From Antilocapra americana (lineage: Eukaryota > Chordata > Mammalia > Artiodactyla > Antilocapridae), in contig ML660203.1 of assembly GCA_007570785.1 (NCBI GenBank), positions 4,845,729 through 4,909,728 on the forward strand: a stretch of DNA of 64,000 bases. The letters are read 5' to 3'. The translations under genes and the position numbers were made by a program. The notes under the pieces were generated by a model. It had not been told where the DNA came from. It was given only the letters and a program-made list of their open reading frames with translations, and searched no databases. Positions 31,959-43,430 of the stretch are shown one piece after another; positions within the stretch are counted from its first letter, which is position 1; each line of letters begins with the position of its first letter.

Positions 31959-32046
31959 GCAAACTTTCCTTTCCACCAACCTGACCTGCTTATTGGCTTT
32001 TGAGGGGCAAGCAGCTGTACCCCACACACATACTCTTTCAGTAACA

Positions 32047-33184
32047 CTCTCTTCACATCACTTTGAAGGAGTTTTCACCTGAATATGTGTCTAGAGAATC
32101 CAGGGAGGGAGGCCCCTGATCCTTATTGCTCTCAGAGATTAATATGTCCCCCAATACCCTCTACATTTACGGGAAAGATCAGACTTCTGAGTCGAACTGT
32201 GTGCATGTATTGGGAATCGCCTGCTGGAATATTTGCATCATCAGTATCCTTCCCTCTCAGATTAAATGCTTTGTTTGCTTCTCCTCAGTCAGCTCAGACC
32301 CATGATCTTTGAATCACTGTTCTGTATCCTAGACTTGTGCCTCTCTTACCAACTTAAACTTAATCTCTGCCCCTGAAAGTCATTGATTGCTCCAACAGTG
32401 CCAGCTGGGCCAGCTGTTCCTGGAATGGTGATATCCCCAGTGTCCTGAACTTTACTATCCAAGAATTCTAACCCTGGAAGGAATCAGAGGAGGTCAGAGA
32501 CCATGCATCCATCTATCCATCTATCCACCCACGCTGACCTTTTAGCAGATGGCAGCCAGCCCCCAAGGGTCTTCCTACTGGCAGCGCAGTGTCCCTGATA
32601 TGAGCACCAGCTCATGAAGTCTATGCCACGGCAGCCTCTGTATTCAACAAGTGGGTGTGGCACCCCGCTGACAGGGGTCAAGGCTGGTTACCCTAGCGCC
32701 TGGGAAGGGATTCAGACCCCTGCTGCCGAGCCCTAGGCTGCAATTAATCAGAGCCCAAGGCCAATTCAGGATCTGAATATTAAATCAGGCAGTTAAGCAA
32801 AGGGATCAATTAGGAGCCAGGATCAGGGTGCTCGGCCAGGGACAGAGATACGGAGGTCAGGACCTAGGGGAAGCCCAGGCTAGAAATGGAATTCAAGGTC
32901 AAGAGTCTAAGAGAATGGAATTGGGATGTCAGTCAAAGTGGAAAGCAGAAGGAAGCAGAATGAAGGAGGGGGATGGTGACAGTTGTTCTGGAGAAGAGCA
33001 GAACTAGGAAGGCAGAACCCAGGCCGAAGAGCGGCTGCTGCCCTCTTACACAGCAGTGTGCCCTCCTGTCCTGAGAGTTCTCATCTTGGTTTCTGTGTCT
33101 CTTCTCTAACTCTGCCATTGGGTGCTGCCCATCTGGCTCTGTCTTATTCCCTCCACTGTGGAGGATTCATGACAGAAAGATGGA
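32047..33184. other. Unlabelled DNA
   Basis: No gene. A short (ATCC)n run lies near 32504-32528. Confidence 0.5.
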
Positions 33185-33480
33185 CAGTGGTGATGAGCAT
33201 AGGCTTGAATTCTAGACCACCTGAGTGTGAATTCTGCCACTGCCCGGTGCTAGCTGATTCATTCTGGACAAGCTACTGATACTAAATCTGTGTGAATTCT
33301 GCCACTGCCCAGTGCTAGCTGATTCATTCTGGATGAGCTACTGATACTAAACTTCTGTGAGCTTCAGTTTCTTTATCCGTTTAATGGAGATTATAGTGGT
33401 GCTGAATTGCAGGGCTGTTCAGGGGAGTTGGATTTTAGTCAATGTACAGAAAGCACTTAGAACAGAGCCCGTGATATGCA
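33185..33480 (+). repeat. MIR SINE with internal tandem duplication
   Basis: MIR order with 'ttgaattctagaccacctgag', 'gaattctgccactgccc' and 'cagtttctttatccgtttaatgg'. The middle part is present twice (see 33226-33355). Confidence 0.8.
33226..33355. repeat. 65-bp tandem duplication
   Basis: 33226-33290 and 33291-33355 are in tandem and differ at only a handful of positions, much less than the MIR differs from its consensus, so the duplication is far younger than the MIR. Confidence 0.95.
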
Positions 33481-34020
33481 TCATATACATGTTTGCTTAT
33501 TATTGTTACGAAATGAATGCCTTGGTCCTTGGAGAAGAGGGTCATGCACAGGCCATCAGAGCCTGGAAGTTTTCCAGATCTTTTGGAAGCCAAACTCTGC
33601 CAAGATCGGGGGGGGGGGGGGGGGGAGGGAGTTTCAAATTTGGGATTTTGTTATTGTACATATGAGGGGGAAATTTGAAAAAAGTTCATTTTTCCAAGAT
33701 TTCGCCTGATTGCCCCAGAAAGAAAACATTTTCATTGTGTGGTCATGATTGGGAACACATGTGAACCACACCCCACTTAGCTCAGCCCCTTTGCGTCCCT
33801 AGTCTCCCTCTCTCCCTCACTCCTGCTCTCTGTTACTAATTAGAAAGAAACCAAGTAGAATTTGGTGTTTCCTTCCCAGTCTTGGTAGGGGTGTCTGTAG
33901 TGGATTAATTACCTCAAGCCATTTGGCTTCCCTAAAGAGCAATTGGAGACAGGACTTGGGGTCCAGTGGCTTAGGGAGGCAAGACCAGTTTACATCTCCA
34001 CCTGAAGGCACCAGAATAGG
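33481..34020. other. Unlabelled DNA with an 18-G run
   Basis: No gene. A homopolymer of 18 G at 33608-33625. Confidence 0.6.
33608..33625. repeat. Poly-G run of 18
   Basis: Uninterrupted G run followed by aggga. Prone to quadruplex formation and to sequencing or assembly error. Confidence 0.9.
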
Positions 34021-34100
34021 AGGCAGCGTGGTCTGAAATTTAGCGGAGGAGGAGAAGTAATCAGAATTATGTTTTCTGTCTTAGCTTGACCACTAACTTC
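34021..34100 (+). repeat. MIR-like fragment, sense
   Basis: 'ggcagcgtggtctgaaatt' to 'cttgaccactaacttcttgtgagactt', compatible with a MIR 5' half. Confidence 0.5.
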
Positions 34101-34239
34101 TTGTGAGACTTGGTTCTGGTGGAGAATTTAGCTGGTGGGGGAAATAAATCTACCTTTCAGCTAGGGAGGTGGTGAACAGTGATAACAGCTATCATTTAAT
34201 GAGTTCTTACTGGTGAGAACCAGGCATGGTACTTACCAT

Positions 34240-34812
34240 TTTATATATAAGTATATATAAATATATGCACGTGTGTATATAAAGATATATATGATACATA
34301 AAATACATGTATATATTATCTACATATGTTATATAATGTATACATATATAACATACATAGTATATACAAATATTGTATGTATTACATATAAAATAGGACT
34401 TCCCTGCTGGCTCAGCAGTAAAGAATCTACCTGCCAAGCAGGAGAGGCGAGTCTCATCCCTGGGTTAGGAAGATCCCCTGGAGAAGGAAATGGTAAACCA
34501 CTCCAGTATTCTTACCTAGGAAATCCAATGGACAGAGGAACCTGGTGGGCCATAGTCCATGGGATTGCGAAAGAGCTAGACATGACTTAGCAACTAAACA
34601 ACAAAACAACAATATATAAAATTAGTTATGTTATATAAATGTATGCATGTATACGAGCACACTCACACACATATGTTATATAAAACAACAAATGTTATTC
34701 CTGGTAACTCATGAAGCTACAGTTGACATACACATGTATATACATTATATATACACACATATACATTTTATTTATGAATATATACATGTATGTGTGCTAT
34801 ATATATATATAT
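34240..34812. repeat. TA-rich microsatellite cluster around a SINE
   Basis: Imperfect tata/cata/gtat tracts on both sides of the SINE (34240-34394 and 34614-34812). Confidence 0.88.
34395..34613 (+). mobile_element. Bov-tA SINE with 9-bp target duplication
   Basis: Complete sense copy. atataaaat at 34386-34394 and 34614-34622. Confidence 0.92.
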
Positions 34813-34990
34813 AAATAATCCTCCTTGGTAAGACTATGATTATCCCCATCATACGAATGAAGAAATGGACCAGTAAATGATGTATGTGATTTTCCTAAGG
34901 ACACATGAATGGGACAACATCATATGTCATACTCAGTTCTGATTTACCCTTAAGTTCCAGACTATAACTGCTCCTTCACACTGTGCATTA

Positions 34991-35367
34991 ATTCAGGGAG
35001 GTACAATTATGCATTTTAGAATTTTTTTAAAATAAAATTAAGGATTAGCTTTAAAGGGTTGCTAAGAGGATTCAGTTGGCTGAGAGGACACCTTGATTAT
35101 CCTGTATTACTCTACCAATTTACTTTGATATGGCTGCATTTTTGGCTTTGAGCTTTTAATAAATTAAACTAATTTTGAGACAATTTCCAGAAATCAGCTA
35201 GTTGTTCCCATCTCTGCAGACATGGTATCTCTCCTGGAGGGTTGTGGGGTGGAAAGCTGGAGCAGGGTCCAGCAAGGTGCTCTTTCTGAAATCAGGAGGG
35301 CAGTGGTGCAGGAGGGCAGTAGTGGACACAGCCATGCTTTCAGGGCCTTTCCTAGTAGAGGAAGACC
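34991..35367. other. Unlabelled DNA
   Basis: No gene; a short local repeat 'gcaggagggcagt...gaggg cagtgg' near 35296-35324. Confidence 0.5.
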
Positions 35368-35377
35368 CTGATGTCCC

Positions 35378-35679
35378 TGGTAGTTCAGCTGGTGAAGAAT
35401 CTGTCTTCAATGCAGGTGACCCAGGTTCGATTCCTGGGTTGGGAAGATACCAAGAAGGGATAGGCTACCCACTCCAGTATTCTTGGGTTTCTCTGATACC
35501 TCAGCTGGTAAAGAATCTGCCTGAAATGTGGGAGACCTGGGTTCGATCTCTGGGTTGGAAAGATCCTCTGGAGAAGGCAAGGGCTACTCACTCCAGTATT
35601 CTGGCCTGGAGAATTCCACGGACTGTATAGCCCATGGAGTCACAAAGAGGTGGACACAACTGAGCAACTTCCACTTTCA
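35378..35679 (+). mobile_element. Dimeric Bov-A2-type SINE, 10-bp duplication
   Basis: Two heads (35376 and 35487) and one tail. ctgatgtccc at 35368-35377 and 35680-35689. The element's first bases overlap the duplicated ccc. Confidence 0.93.
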
Positions 35680-35828
35680 CTGATGTCCCATGGCAAATCA
35701 GAGGAGGAAGTCAGAGAAAAAGAGTCGTGCTGATCATCAAGAGAAAGGAACCACAGAAGGGTTGGTTTGAGTGTTTTCAACATATGATTGATTCTGCTGC
35801 TCCCAGAATCCCGTCAGTTTGGCTCGGT

Positions 35829-36053
35829 GCTGTGTGCTGTGCTCAGTGGTGTCTGACTCTTTGCCACCCTATGGACTGTAGCTTCTACAGTCTACCAAGC
35901 TTCTCTGTCCATGAGATTTTCCAAGCAAGAATACTGGAGTGGGTTGTCATTTCCTCCTCCAGGGGACCCTCCCGATCCAGGGATGGAACCAGCATCTCCT
36001 GTGTCTCCTGTATCTCAGGTGGATTCTTCATCGCGGAGTCATCAGGGAAGCCC
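35829..36053 (-). mobile_element. Bov-tA SINE, antisense
   Basis: From 'gctgtgctcagtggtgtctgac' to 'catcagggaagcccc'. Carries a small internal duplication 'tctcctgtgtctcctgtatctc' at about 35994-36016 and an extra 'gcttctacagtct' insertion near 35880. Confidence 0.92.
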
Positions 36054-37165
36054 CAGATTGGATCAGCTTCACTTGCAAATCCATTGCCCAGCCCCTGCCA
36101 TGAGCTTCTTTGGGTGGAACCTGGGCAGCCCTGGGGCTTTGTGATTTTACCATGGCTCTAGATCTGGAAAGAATGACCAATGGCCAGATTCAAAGTCTCC
36201 TTAACCCCCTCTGTAAGTATAATTCCCAGTTTCTTCTTATGCCAAAATCTTGCAATAAGAGTGTTGTACAGGTCCTCTGTTTTCCTCACACTGCCCACTC
36301 ATGCACTCAGGAGAACTCAAATGGAACATTATTAAAGGATAAGGAATTCCCTGGGGACACTGAGGGAAACAAGGTAATTTCTTTACTGGTGGCTATTGTG
36401 TGCCCCCATTAAACAGCAGCAAGAACCCTGGAGAAGAAAGCATACTTAACAACCTAAAACACATCTCCAAACGAAGGGGAAGGCAGGCTTGTTTCAATCA
36501 TCTGCCCCTTGTTCTGTAATAAAAATGTATTTTTTTTTCCTGAGAACAATTTAGTGTGGCCAATAAAAGCCCAGCTAATTTCTAAATCAGCATGAAGCCA
36601 AGTCAGCCACCCAGGAGCTCTCTCCTAGGGCAATATTTCTGAGACACACACAATCTATACTAAAGCGATCAGCTTGCCTCCGTCCTGCCAAAGGGATGCG
36701 TTAGTGGAGCCCAAAATATGACAAGAGGAAATTTATGTGCAACTTTTACACATAATATCTCATTATGACTCTTCCCAATCTTTCAATTTTAAAAATAAAC
36801 GGCCTTTGTAATGATTTTACCAGGAGAACATCTAAACTAAGATTAAAAAGAAAGGAGGGAAGTGGTTCAGCTGCTGTGATTTCTTTCTTTTCTCCTGGTC
36901 TTTCTGGAAATTCAGCTCTTTCTTTCTCCTCTCTTTCCCTCCGTCCCTGACTTCTCTTTCACTCCCTCTCCTCCTTTCCTTCCTTCCTTAGTTCCTTCCT
37001 CCCTTCCTCCTTCGCTTCCTTCCTTCTTCATTTTCTCTTTCTTTCCCCTCAACTAAGAAGGAATAGAAATGTTAGGATCTGATATTTTATCTAAAGGAAT
37101 AAGATATCTCTTAGAAGCTAAAATGACTCTGACTCATTGGTACATGACACAAGTTTCCACTTAAA
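36054..37165. other. Unlabelled DNA with a polypyrimidine tract
   Basis: No gene recognised; frames up to about 100 codons without known domains. Confidence 0.5.
36916..37051. repeat. Polypyrimidine (TTCC-rich) tract
   Basis: About 135 bp almost entirely C and T on the plus strand, many ccttcctt iterations. Such tracts can form triplex (H-) DNA. Confidence 0.9.
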
Positions 37166-37179
37166 AATGACTGTTGAAG

Positions 37180-37337
37180 CAGGGCCCCCAAAGCTGGTGC
37201 TCTGGGACAACCCAGAGGGATAGGGTAGGGAAGGAGGTAGGAGGAGGGTTCAGGATGGGGAGGACACATGTATACCTGTGGCCGATTCATGTTGTGTATG
37301 GCAAAAACCATCATAAATAAATTAACTTTAAAAAAGA
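37180..37337 (+). mobile_element. LINE-1 3' UTR tail
   Basis: Begins in the 'ctggtgctctgggacaacccag' segment, continues with the G-rich segment and 'ggacacatgtatacctgtgg', and ends A-rich. Extreme 5' truncation. Confidence 0.85.
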
Positions 37338-37972
37338 ACTGAATGTTTTTTGCCCAAGAATCTGGTGTTGATTCATTATCACATCCCCCAAACTCTCTTG
37401 CCTCAGTTTCCTCCTCTCTCCCACTCTTGCGTCTTACAGCATAACTGCCAACAGAGACACACCCGCAAACATAGGAGTAGATATTTGGGCTTCTTGATGT
37501 CACACATTCCCATCTGCTCTGCTCATGCTAGGTCCGGGATTGCTGGCCTGGCATCCCCATGCTTTGCAGAGCAGGCAACAGAGTAGAACACAATAGATGG
37601 TGATTCCTGTCCATAGTGGGGCTCAACTCTTCAGAGAGATCCAACATTTCTTCCCTGGTAGTTGGCCTGAAGCTTTATAACATTGTCCATTCTTTGTCTG
37701 GTTGAGATATCCAACTTCTGGGCTCCCATCTCCTTGCATATATATCTTTCTCTCTTCTGCTAGAGAATCCATCTCCTGTGGTTTGTTTCCTGGAACACAG
37801 CTGCCCTCGGTGGCGTCTTCAAAAAGTAGGGCTCTGCATTGGTTGTTTATAGTCATCCATTTGTATGCTCCAGCAGTTTCCATGAAGAATTAACTCTCCA
37901 GGTTTGGAATTCACAGGTGAATTCAACAGTGTAGCTGTCCTTGAAGAACTCATTCTAGCTGGGGACACATTA
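37338..37972. other. Unlabelled DNA
   Basis: No gene or confident repeat. Confidence 0.5.
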
Positions 37973-38070
37973 GTTCAGTTCAGTTGCTCAGTCATGTCTG
38001 ACTCTTTGTGACCCCCCATGGATTGCAGCATGCCAGTCTTCCCTGTCCATCACCAACTCCTGGAGCTTGT
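37973..38070 (-). mobile_element. BovB 3' tail, antisense
   Basis: 'gttcagttcagttgctcagtc' start and 'ccctgtccatcaccaactcctgga' end are the complement of the last ~100 bp of BovB. Confidence 0.85.
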
Positions 38071-38619
38071 TTATGAAACACATACCCATAAACAATTAAA
38101 GCCATTTCATAGTGAAAGTGTCAGAATGGAGGGTAGACTGTGGAGGCAGGTGTGGCTGGCTGTGCTTGGGGGTATCGGGCCCACCTTGATTCAGAAACAA
38201 TGTGCCTTGAATTCAGGCCAGAGTAGAGGCCTTTCTGAGGAAAAAGTACTATTGGAAGGTTTCTAAGTATTGTGTCTTCCTAACCTGAGCTGAACTTCTA
38301 TGAGATGGAATTCTATTTCAGGGTGACAAAGCTTGTTTCCTGTGTGTGTGAGAAGAAAGAGTCATTTCAAGGGCACCTCAGGCATCAAACAGATCCAGTT
38401 AAACCAGAGACAGAGCACTGAGGCAGAGACCCAGGTGGTTTGATCCTTGACTTGAAATTCAAAGAACTTGTTTGAGGCCGCAAGAAGAATCAGAGTTACC
38501 GCGATAAGCTGGTTAATGGATGTTAGCCTGGGCCTATGAGGGATACTCTAAAGCCCTACAAAGTATGGTCTATCTTCACCACAAACCCCACCTATTCTGT
38601 CTGTTCCCTGTTGTCAATA
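38071..38619. other. Unlabelled DNA
   Basis: No gene or confident repeat. Confidence 0.5.
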
Positions 38620-38830
38620 AACATTTTCCCCATAGTTTATTGAACATGTGTCACATGAGTAGTACAATCAAGATGGTACTTGTGTGCATGATCTTATTTA
38701 ACCTCTCAGCTCTTTAGTGGGAGACATTCTCATTTCTGTGATACTGATATAGAAATTAGGGTTCACAGATGTTCGGCAACTTGGCCACGGCCCATAAGTC
38801 AAAAATGGCAGAGGACTCAGCTTCAGGGTT
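38620..38830 (-). repeat. MIR SINE, antisense
   Basis: 'gatcttatttaacctctcagc' and 'gatatagaaattagggttcacagatg...aacttggccacggcccataagtc'. Confidence 0.72.
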
Positions 38831-39004
38831 CCTAAAATGCAGACAGTACTTCTTGGGGCTGCTTGCTACTGCATACAGGCTGTACACTTCCAGCCCCATC
38901 TTTGACTATCTATGTCTTCTCCCTGCCTTCTATCATCAATCTGAGTTCTGTCTCTTCCAAGACCTCTGAAAATGTCCCTGTGTGCAGTGATCTTCTCCTT
39001 TGAG

Positions 39005-39150
39005 AAGTTCTTTCATGAGCACATATTGAGTATCAACCACAGGTTAGTGTCTAGTATAGGTCTTTTCAAAAGTGGCTTGGCTTTAGTCTTCATACCAAAC
39101 TTGAGAGGTAAATCAGAAAGCACACTTTCACCAGCCACTAAACAAAAATA
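39005..39150 (-). repeat. MIR-like fragment, antisense
   Basis: 'catgagcacatattgagtatcaacc' and the following order are consistent with an antisense MIR or L2 end. Confidence 0.5.
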
Positions 39151-39165
39151 GAGCCTGCAATTTAG

Positions 39166-39201
39166 AGAATTCAACTAACAGGCAGAATTCAACTAACAGG
39201 C
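39166..39201. repeat. 18-bp perfect tandem duplication
   Basis: agaattcaactaacaggc occurs twice head to tail. Confidence 0.95.
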
Positions 39202-39552
39202 AAGACATCACATCCTCATCAACGAGATCAAGATGTGAGTACACTCCCCCAGAGAAAATTCATTACCTTCTCTGTGACTCTCTAACAGCTTTGCCTTGTT
39301 TCAACAATTACCATGATGCTTGGCATTCATAGATAATTACCCAATATTCTGAACAATAAATGAGTAAATGAGTGGATTGTTTATATTAGGGAGGAGACAT
39401 AGGTTAGTAGAAAAGGACATGGATTCTGAGATTGAATTCCTGGGGCTTAAACATCGAAGGGAACACCCACTTGTCCATGATGCTGTGACTGATCAGTAAC
39501 AGAGCCTGTGTTTAAGCCTCACAGAGGCTTGTGCCTACCTATGACCATGTAC
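39202..39552. other. Unlabelled DNA
   Basis: No gene or confident repeat. Confidence 0.5.
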
Positions 39553-39678
39553 ATGCACACTCAACTACTCAGTTATGTCTGAATCTTTGCAACTGCCTGG
39601 GCTGTAGCCAACCAGGCTCCGCTGTCCATGGGATTTCCCAAGCCAGAATACTGGAGTGGGTTGCCATTTCCTTTCCAA
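39553..39678 (-). mobile_element. Bov SINE partial, antisense
   Basis: Body only ('ctgtccatgggatttcccaag', 'actggagtgggttgcca'); the tRNA-like head is missing. Confidence 0.87.
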
Positions 39679-39799
39679 CCTATGGTCAATCACTAGCATA
39701 TCTATGAAACTGGTACCAAACTACTTCTCTGTTTTGAATATCTGCCTTATTTTCCATCACAGAGACTTGCGGTATGACTATTTGTTTATTTACTTTTTA

Positions 39800-40153
39800 T
39801 TTTTCTTTTTTTTGCATTATTTCTTTCTTTAATTTTCTTTATTGTGTTGGTTTTGCCATACATTGACATGAATCTGTCATGGGTATACATATGCTCCCCC
39901 TCCAGAACGCCCCTCCCTCCTCCCTCCTGATCCCCTCCCCCTGGGTCATCCCAGTGCCCCAGCCCCGAGCATCAACCCTGGGCTGGCAATTGATTTCACA
40001 TATGATAATTAACATGTTTCAATGCCATTCTCCCATATCATCCCACCCTTGCCCTCTTCCACAGAGTCCACGAGACTGTTCTATACATCTGTGTTTCTTT
40101 TGCTGTCTCGCGTGCAGGGTTCTCGTTACTATCTTTCTAAATTCCATATATAT
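39800..40153 (-). mobile_element. LINE-1 3' end, antisense, 12-bp duplication
   Basis: T-rich start, the complement of the G-rich tail segment (39895-39965), truncated at the complement of 'atggaatttagaaag'. atttacttttta at 39788-39799 and 40154-40165. Confidence 0.93.
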
Positions 40154-40269
40154 ATTTACTTTTTAAAGAGAATATGCAAGTCTATGTTTTTCCCAGAATG
40201 GGAAAATGGGAACAGCATGGAGGTGAAAGGGAGGAGAGCAAGAAGATGGTATAAAATGGGTATTTGGTA

Positions 40270-40480
40270 TAAGCACTTACTGAGCTTGGGGACCCAGATA
40301 TGCACACTGATGTGTCCTCTACTTGAAACCTCCCAACCACATTTCAAGTGCAAAAGTAAAGTAAATGCAGAAACAGAGTCACAGAGAACGCACTTCATCT
40401 ATCCAAGATTACCAGCTGTTGAGTAACTGGCCAAGATGAATATGTCTTCTGATTCTAAATCCAGTGCTTTCATAGTTATA
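40270..40480 (-). repeat. MIR-like, antisense
   Basis: 'cacagagaacgcacttcatctatccaag' and the following 'gattctaaatccagtgctttc' fit an antisense MIR. Confidence 0.55.
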
Positions 40481-43430
40481 GAATTGGAAATCCTTGGTCT
40501 CAGACAAATTCAGTGTCAGAGCTTGGGTTCAAAATTCAAGGTCTGGGTGAGATTCGGAGGAGAGTGAACTTTGACTCTATAGAGCTCTTTGTCAGAGGGT
40601 AGAGAAACTTTAGGACACACCATTCAGAAATGATCTGTTGAACTTTTACTTCCTCACATGTCTATCCCTCCAAACTAAATGGCAACATCAAAACAGTCTT
40701 GCTCTTTAAAATGCTTGATGTGAAAAACCCCAGAGAGAAGGAGTTAACTGTCTCTTTTATTTTCTTTTTTTCCCCCGCTAAGTATAAACAGTTTTTCTCT
40801 TTCTCTCTCCTTAAGTGATAAATTTGAGTCTAAAACACAAAGTGGAACACATTGTGAGGAAAGTGCTTATTTTCTTCTGATGTTTGATAGGAATTAGGAT
40901 TGGTAAAACCCAAACTCCGTTTCCCTTTTTACGCAGCCTGTCATTTTTGTCAAACAAGAAGCTGATTAAGTTTCCATCAAAAGAACAAAAGGCTCCAGAA
41001 AGATTCTTCTTGGAAAAGCAGTGGCTTTAGCAATTACCCCGTGGAAAATACATTGTGTTGGGCCCGTGACTTAACTCTAAATCTGGTGTATCCTTTTTGT
41101 TTAGATGGAGAGTATCAGAAACATGTTGACCAAAGACAATGAATTCACCTTCTGACATATAAGAGAAACTTATGAACCACTGACACCAAAATCTCTGAAT
41201 ATTCATCATGCCTGTTGGGGTGATTTCCATTTAGTGGATGTATTTCAAGTCAGTAATTGTAAATGGAAAAAGGAGATGATTCTGTCAGGAACAAACAGGA
41301 TGGATGGAAGGGAGAAAACACTTGTGATTGATTGTAAAAATAGCTACCCATGACTCTTGAACCTCTCTCCATGGCCCTTGGTAGTGCCTTCCTACACTAT
41401 CTGGTCTGCCACCATGACTTGCTTTGGTCGGTGTGACCCAAACTGATACTTGGACAAGGAATGGACTTCAGGACCTCTCTGGCCATCCTTGAGAATCTTG
41501 TGACCAAATACAGGGAGATGAGCCTGAACCAGCCTCTTGGGTTCTGAGAGATATGTAGTTGAGTCAACCCTGTAGTCCCAGCTGACTTTGCATCAACCAC
41601 TAGATGTGTGAGCAGGGCCATCCTTGCCCACCCAAGCCACCCCAGACCAGAAGAACCTCCCCCATCCCCATCCCCACCAGGGAGTCATGAATCTCACAAA
41701 TCTCAGCCAAGTGTGACAAATAATAAATATTTATAGTTACAGAGATTTTGGAGGAGGTCTGTTCTGAAACAAAAGCTAACCAATCCAATGATTTTCTCTT
41801 TCCAAATTCCAGTCTCAGTCTATTAATTTTGACAGGGTAAGATTCTAATCATAATTCAGAATGCCCTCCTCTTTGAGATCTACCATCAGAGGCTTTCAGG
41901 CATAGAGCCTGTATTTAGCAAATTCAAAAAGTTGACCCCATTGTTTACATGGCTCGTCTTCCTGCCACCCACATGTGGCTTTGACCTAAGATTTAAATTC
42001 TTGTTCACTAGCTACTGAACACTCCCCTTTTCAGATCTGATGCATTTTGTTTGTTTTATCATTGGACTGTAACCCATCCAGTTTTCCATTATATAGTTCA
42101 GTCTTGGCACTGCCAGGTAGAAGAGAGTCTAACTAAGTGGAAAATAGTGCTGAGATATCAGGGTAGCCAAGTAGCCTCTATTTTGAATTTTCTCATAATC
42201 ATTGTCCTCTTCACGCTTCTTCCCATTGCTTTTCTTCTCATCTCCAGTTTATATGGAACTATATTAAAGACAGGAAATATCTATGCCAAAGTTTTTGAAC
42301 TTCTTCAGGGAGTAATTCAGACATGTTTCATGGATACAATAGTCCCTTGTCTGCTGCCTATGGAATCTGAATTCTGGTTTACTTTGATAAGCTAACTTTT
42401 CCATATAGATTTGCATTAATAACCAGTCAAACCTGAGATATCTTCTCTTGCTGTCTTTGTTTCATTCAGTCATTATAAGCAAATGTGTTGTCCTGAGCTT
42501 AAATCAACTTGCATTTGAGAGTCATCACTGGCCTTGGAAAAACCCCAGAGATGGTGCACTCAAGCAAGTTAAGAAAATCATCAAATCCACACAGCTTTGC
42601 TCTGTACAAGAAGCCTCCTGCATTTTCTGTGAAATGAGAAGAAGCTCCAAGCCCCAGTGCCAAACCAGATGAACCCACTTTCATATAGATACTGGGAAAG
42701 AAGTGGTCATTTGTGTTTTCCTGCTGGCAGCCAGCCCTGCCCATCTTTGGCCTCACCACAGACTACCTCCTTGAACTCAGCCAGGAAAACACGTCTGCTC
42801 CCAACCTCACTTCATTTCTGGCTTTTTTCATTTTTTTTTAAAGAAAGTCAAATAAACTTAACCTGGGGTGACTCAAGGGATGTTTCATGTGCTTGTTGTA
42901 AAGCACAGAGTGTTCCAGTAACAACATGAGAAGGTCACATGAATTAGAATGAACGATGCCTTCTTATTAGTCTAATGGAGGGGGGAAATAGTGGTGTTCT
43001 GGAGACATGGAAGACCTCTAGTTTTCATTTCTAGTGCATAAAGTAAAACCCTCAGCTACATATCCCAGGAATTCCAGTTTTGTTATAGCAATGACATCAG
43101 GCTGTTGGTTGTCCATACTGCTGCTATTTAGGAGCTGCCTGGAGAAAAAGACATTTGATCCCAGACAACATCTAGGACAGAAGCTTCTATGTGGTCAGCT
43201 TTGAGGACTCACTTTTTCTCCAGTATGTTCATTTCTTTGATTCAGTTATTTCTCAAAAGCACAGTATAGTTTGAGTTCTGAAACAAGGGCAGCTTTAGGT
43301 GACAAAGTCATTGGGGTCAAGGTTATGAGTCAAAGCTGCTCTGTCTCTTGTAGAGGAAACCTAACATCTTTCTGGCTTTAATTTTTGCTTTAGATGTAAT
43401 TTTGTGATATCAGTAAGTGAAATGGGAAGG
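40481..43430. other. Unlabelled DNA, ~2.9 kb, no gene
   Basis: Repeat-poor by eye. The open frame 42051-42395 (114 codons) has one hydrophobic stretch (near residues 46-66) but no family match. Pyrimidine runs near 40755-40810. Confidence 0.45.

Larger units (their letters stand above)
31620..32046 (+). mobile_element. Solo LTR of an ERV1-like element
   Basis: About 430 bp ending in 'ttcagtaaca'. Contains a TATA-like box (ctataaaagc, 31848-31857) and a polyadenylation signal AATAAA at 31953-31958, with about 100 bp of U3-to-R spacing, and a following 'ttggcttttgagggg' region. No retroviral internal region follows, so it is a solo LTR. The left boundary is approximate. Confidence 0.75.
34175..34990 (-). 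repeat. MIR, antisense, split by TA expansion and SINE
   Basis: 'gtgataacagctatcatttaatgagttc...accattttata' to the left resumes at about 34815 with 'aatcctccttgg...gattatccccatcatacgaatgaag'. About 570 bp of TA-rich microsatellite and a Bov-tA lie between. Confidence 0.72.

Noticed and set aside
42051..42395. 114-codon frame with a hydrophobic stretch resembling a membrane segment
   Set aside because: No receptor or transporter motif and no continuation; pyrimidine-rich DNA naturally encodes hydrophobic residues.
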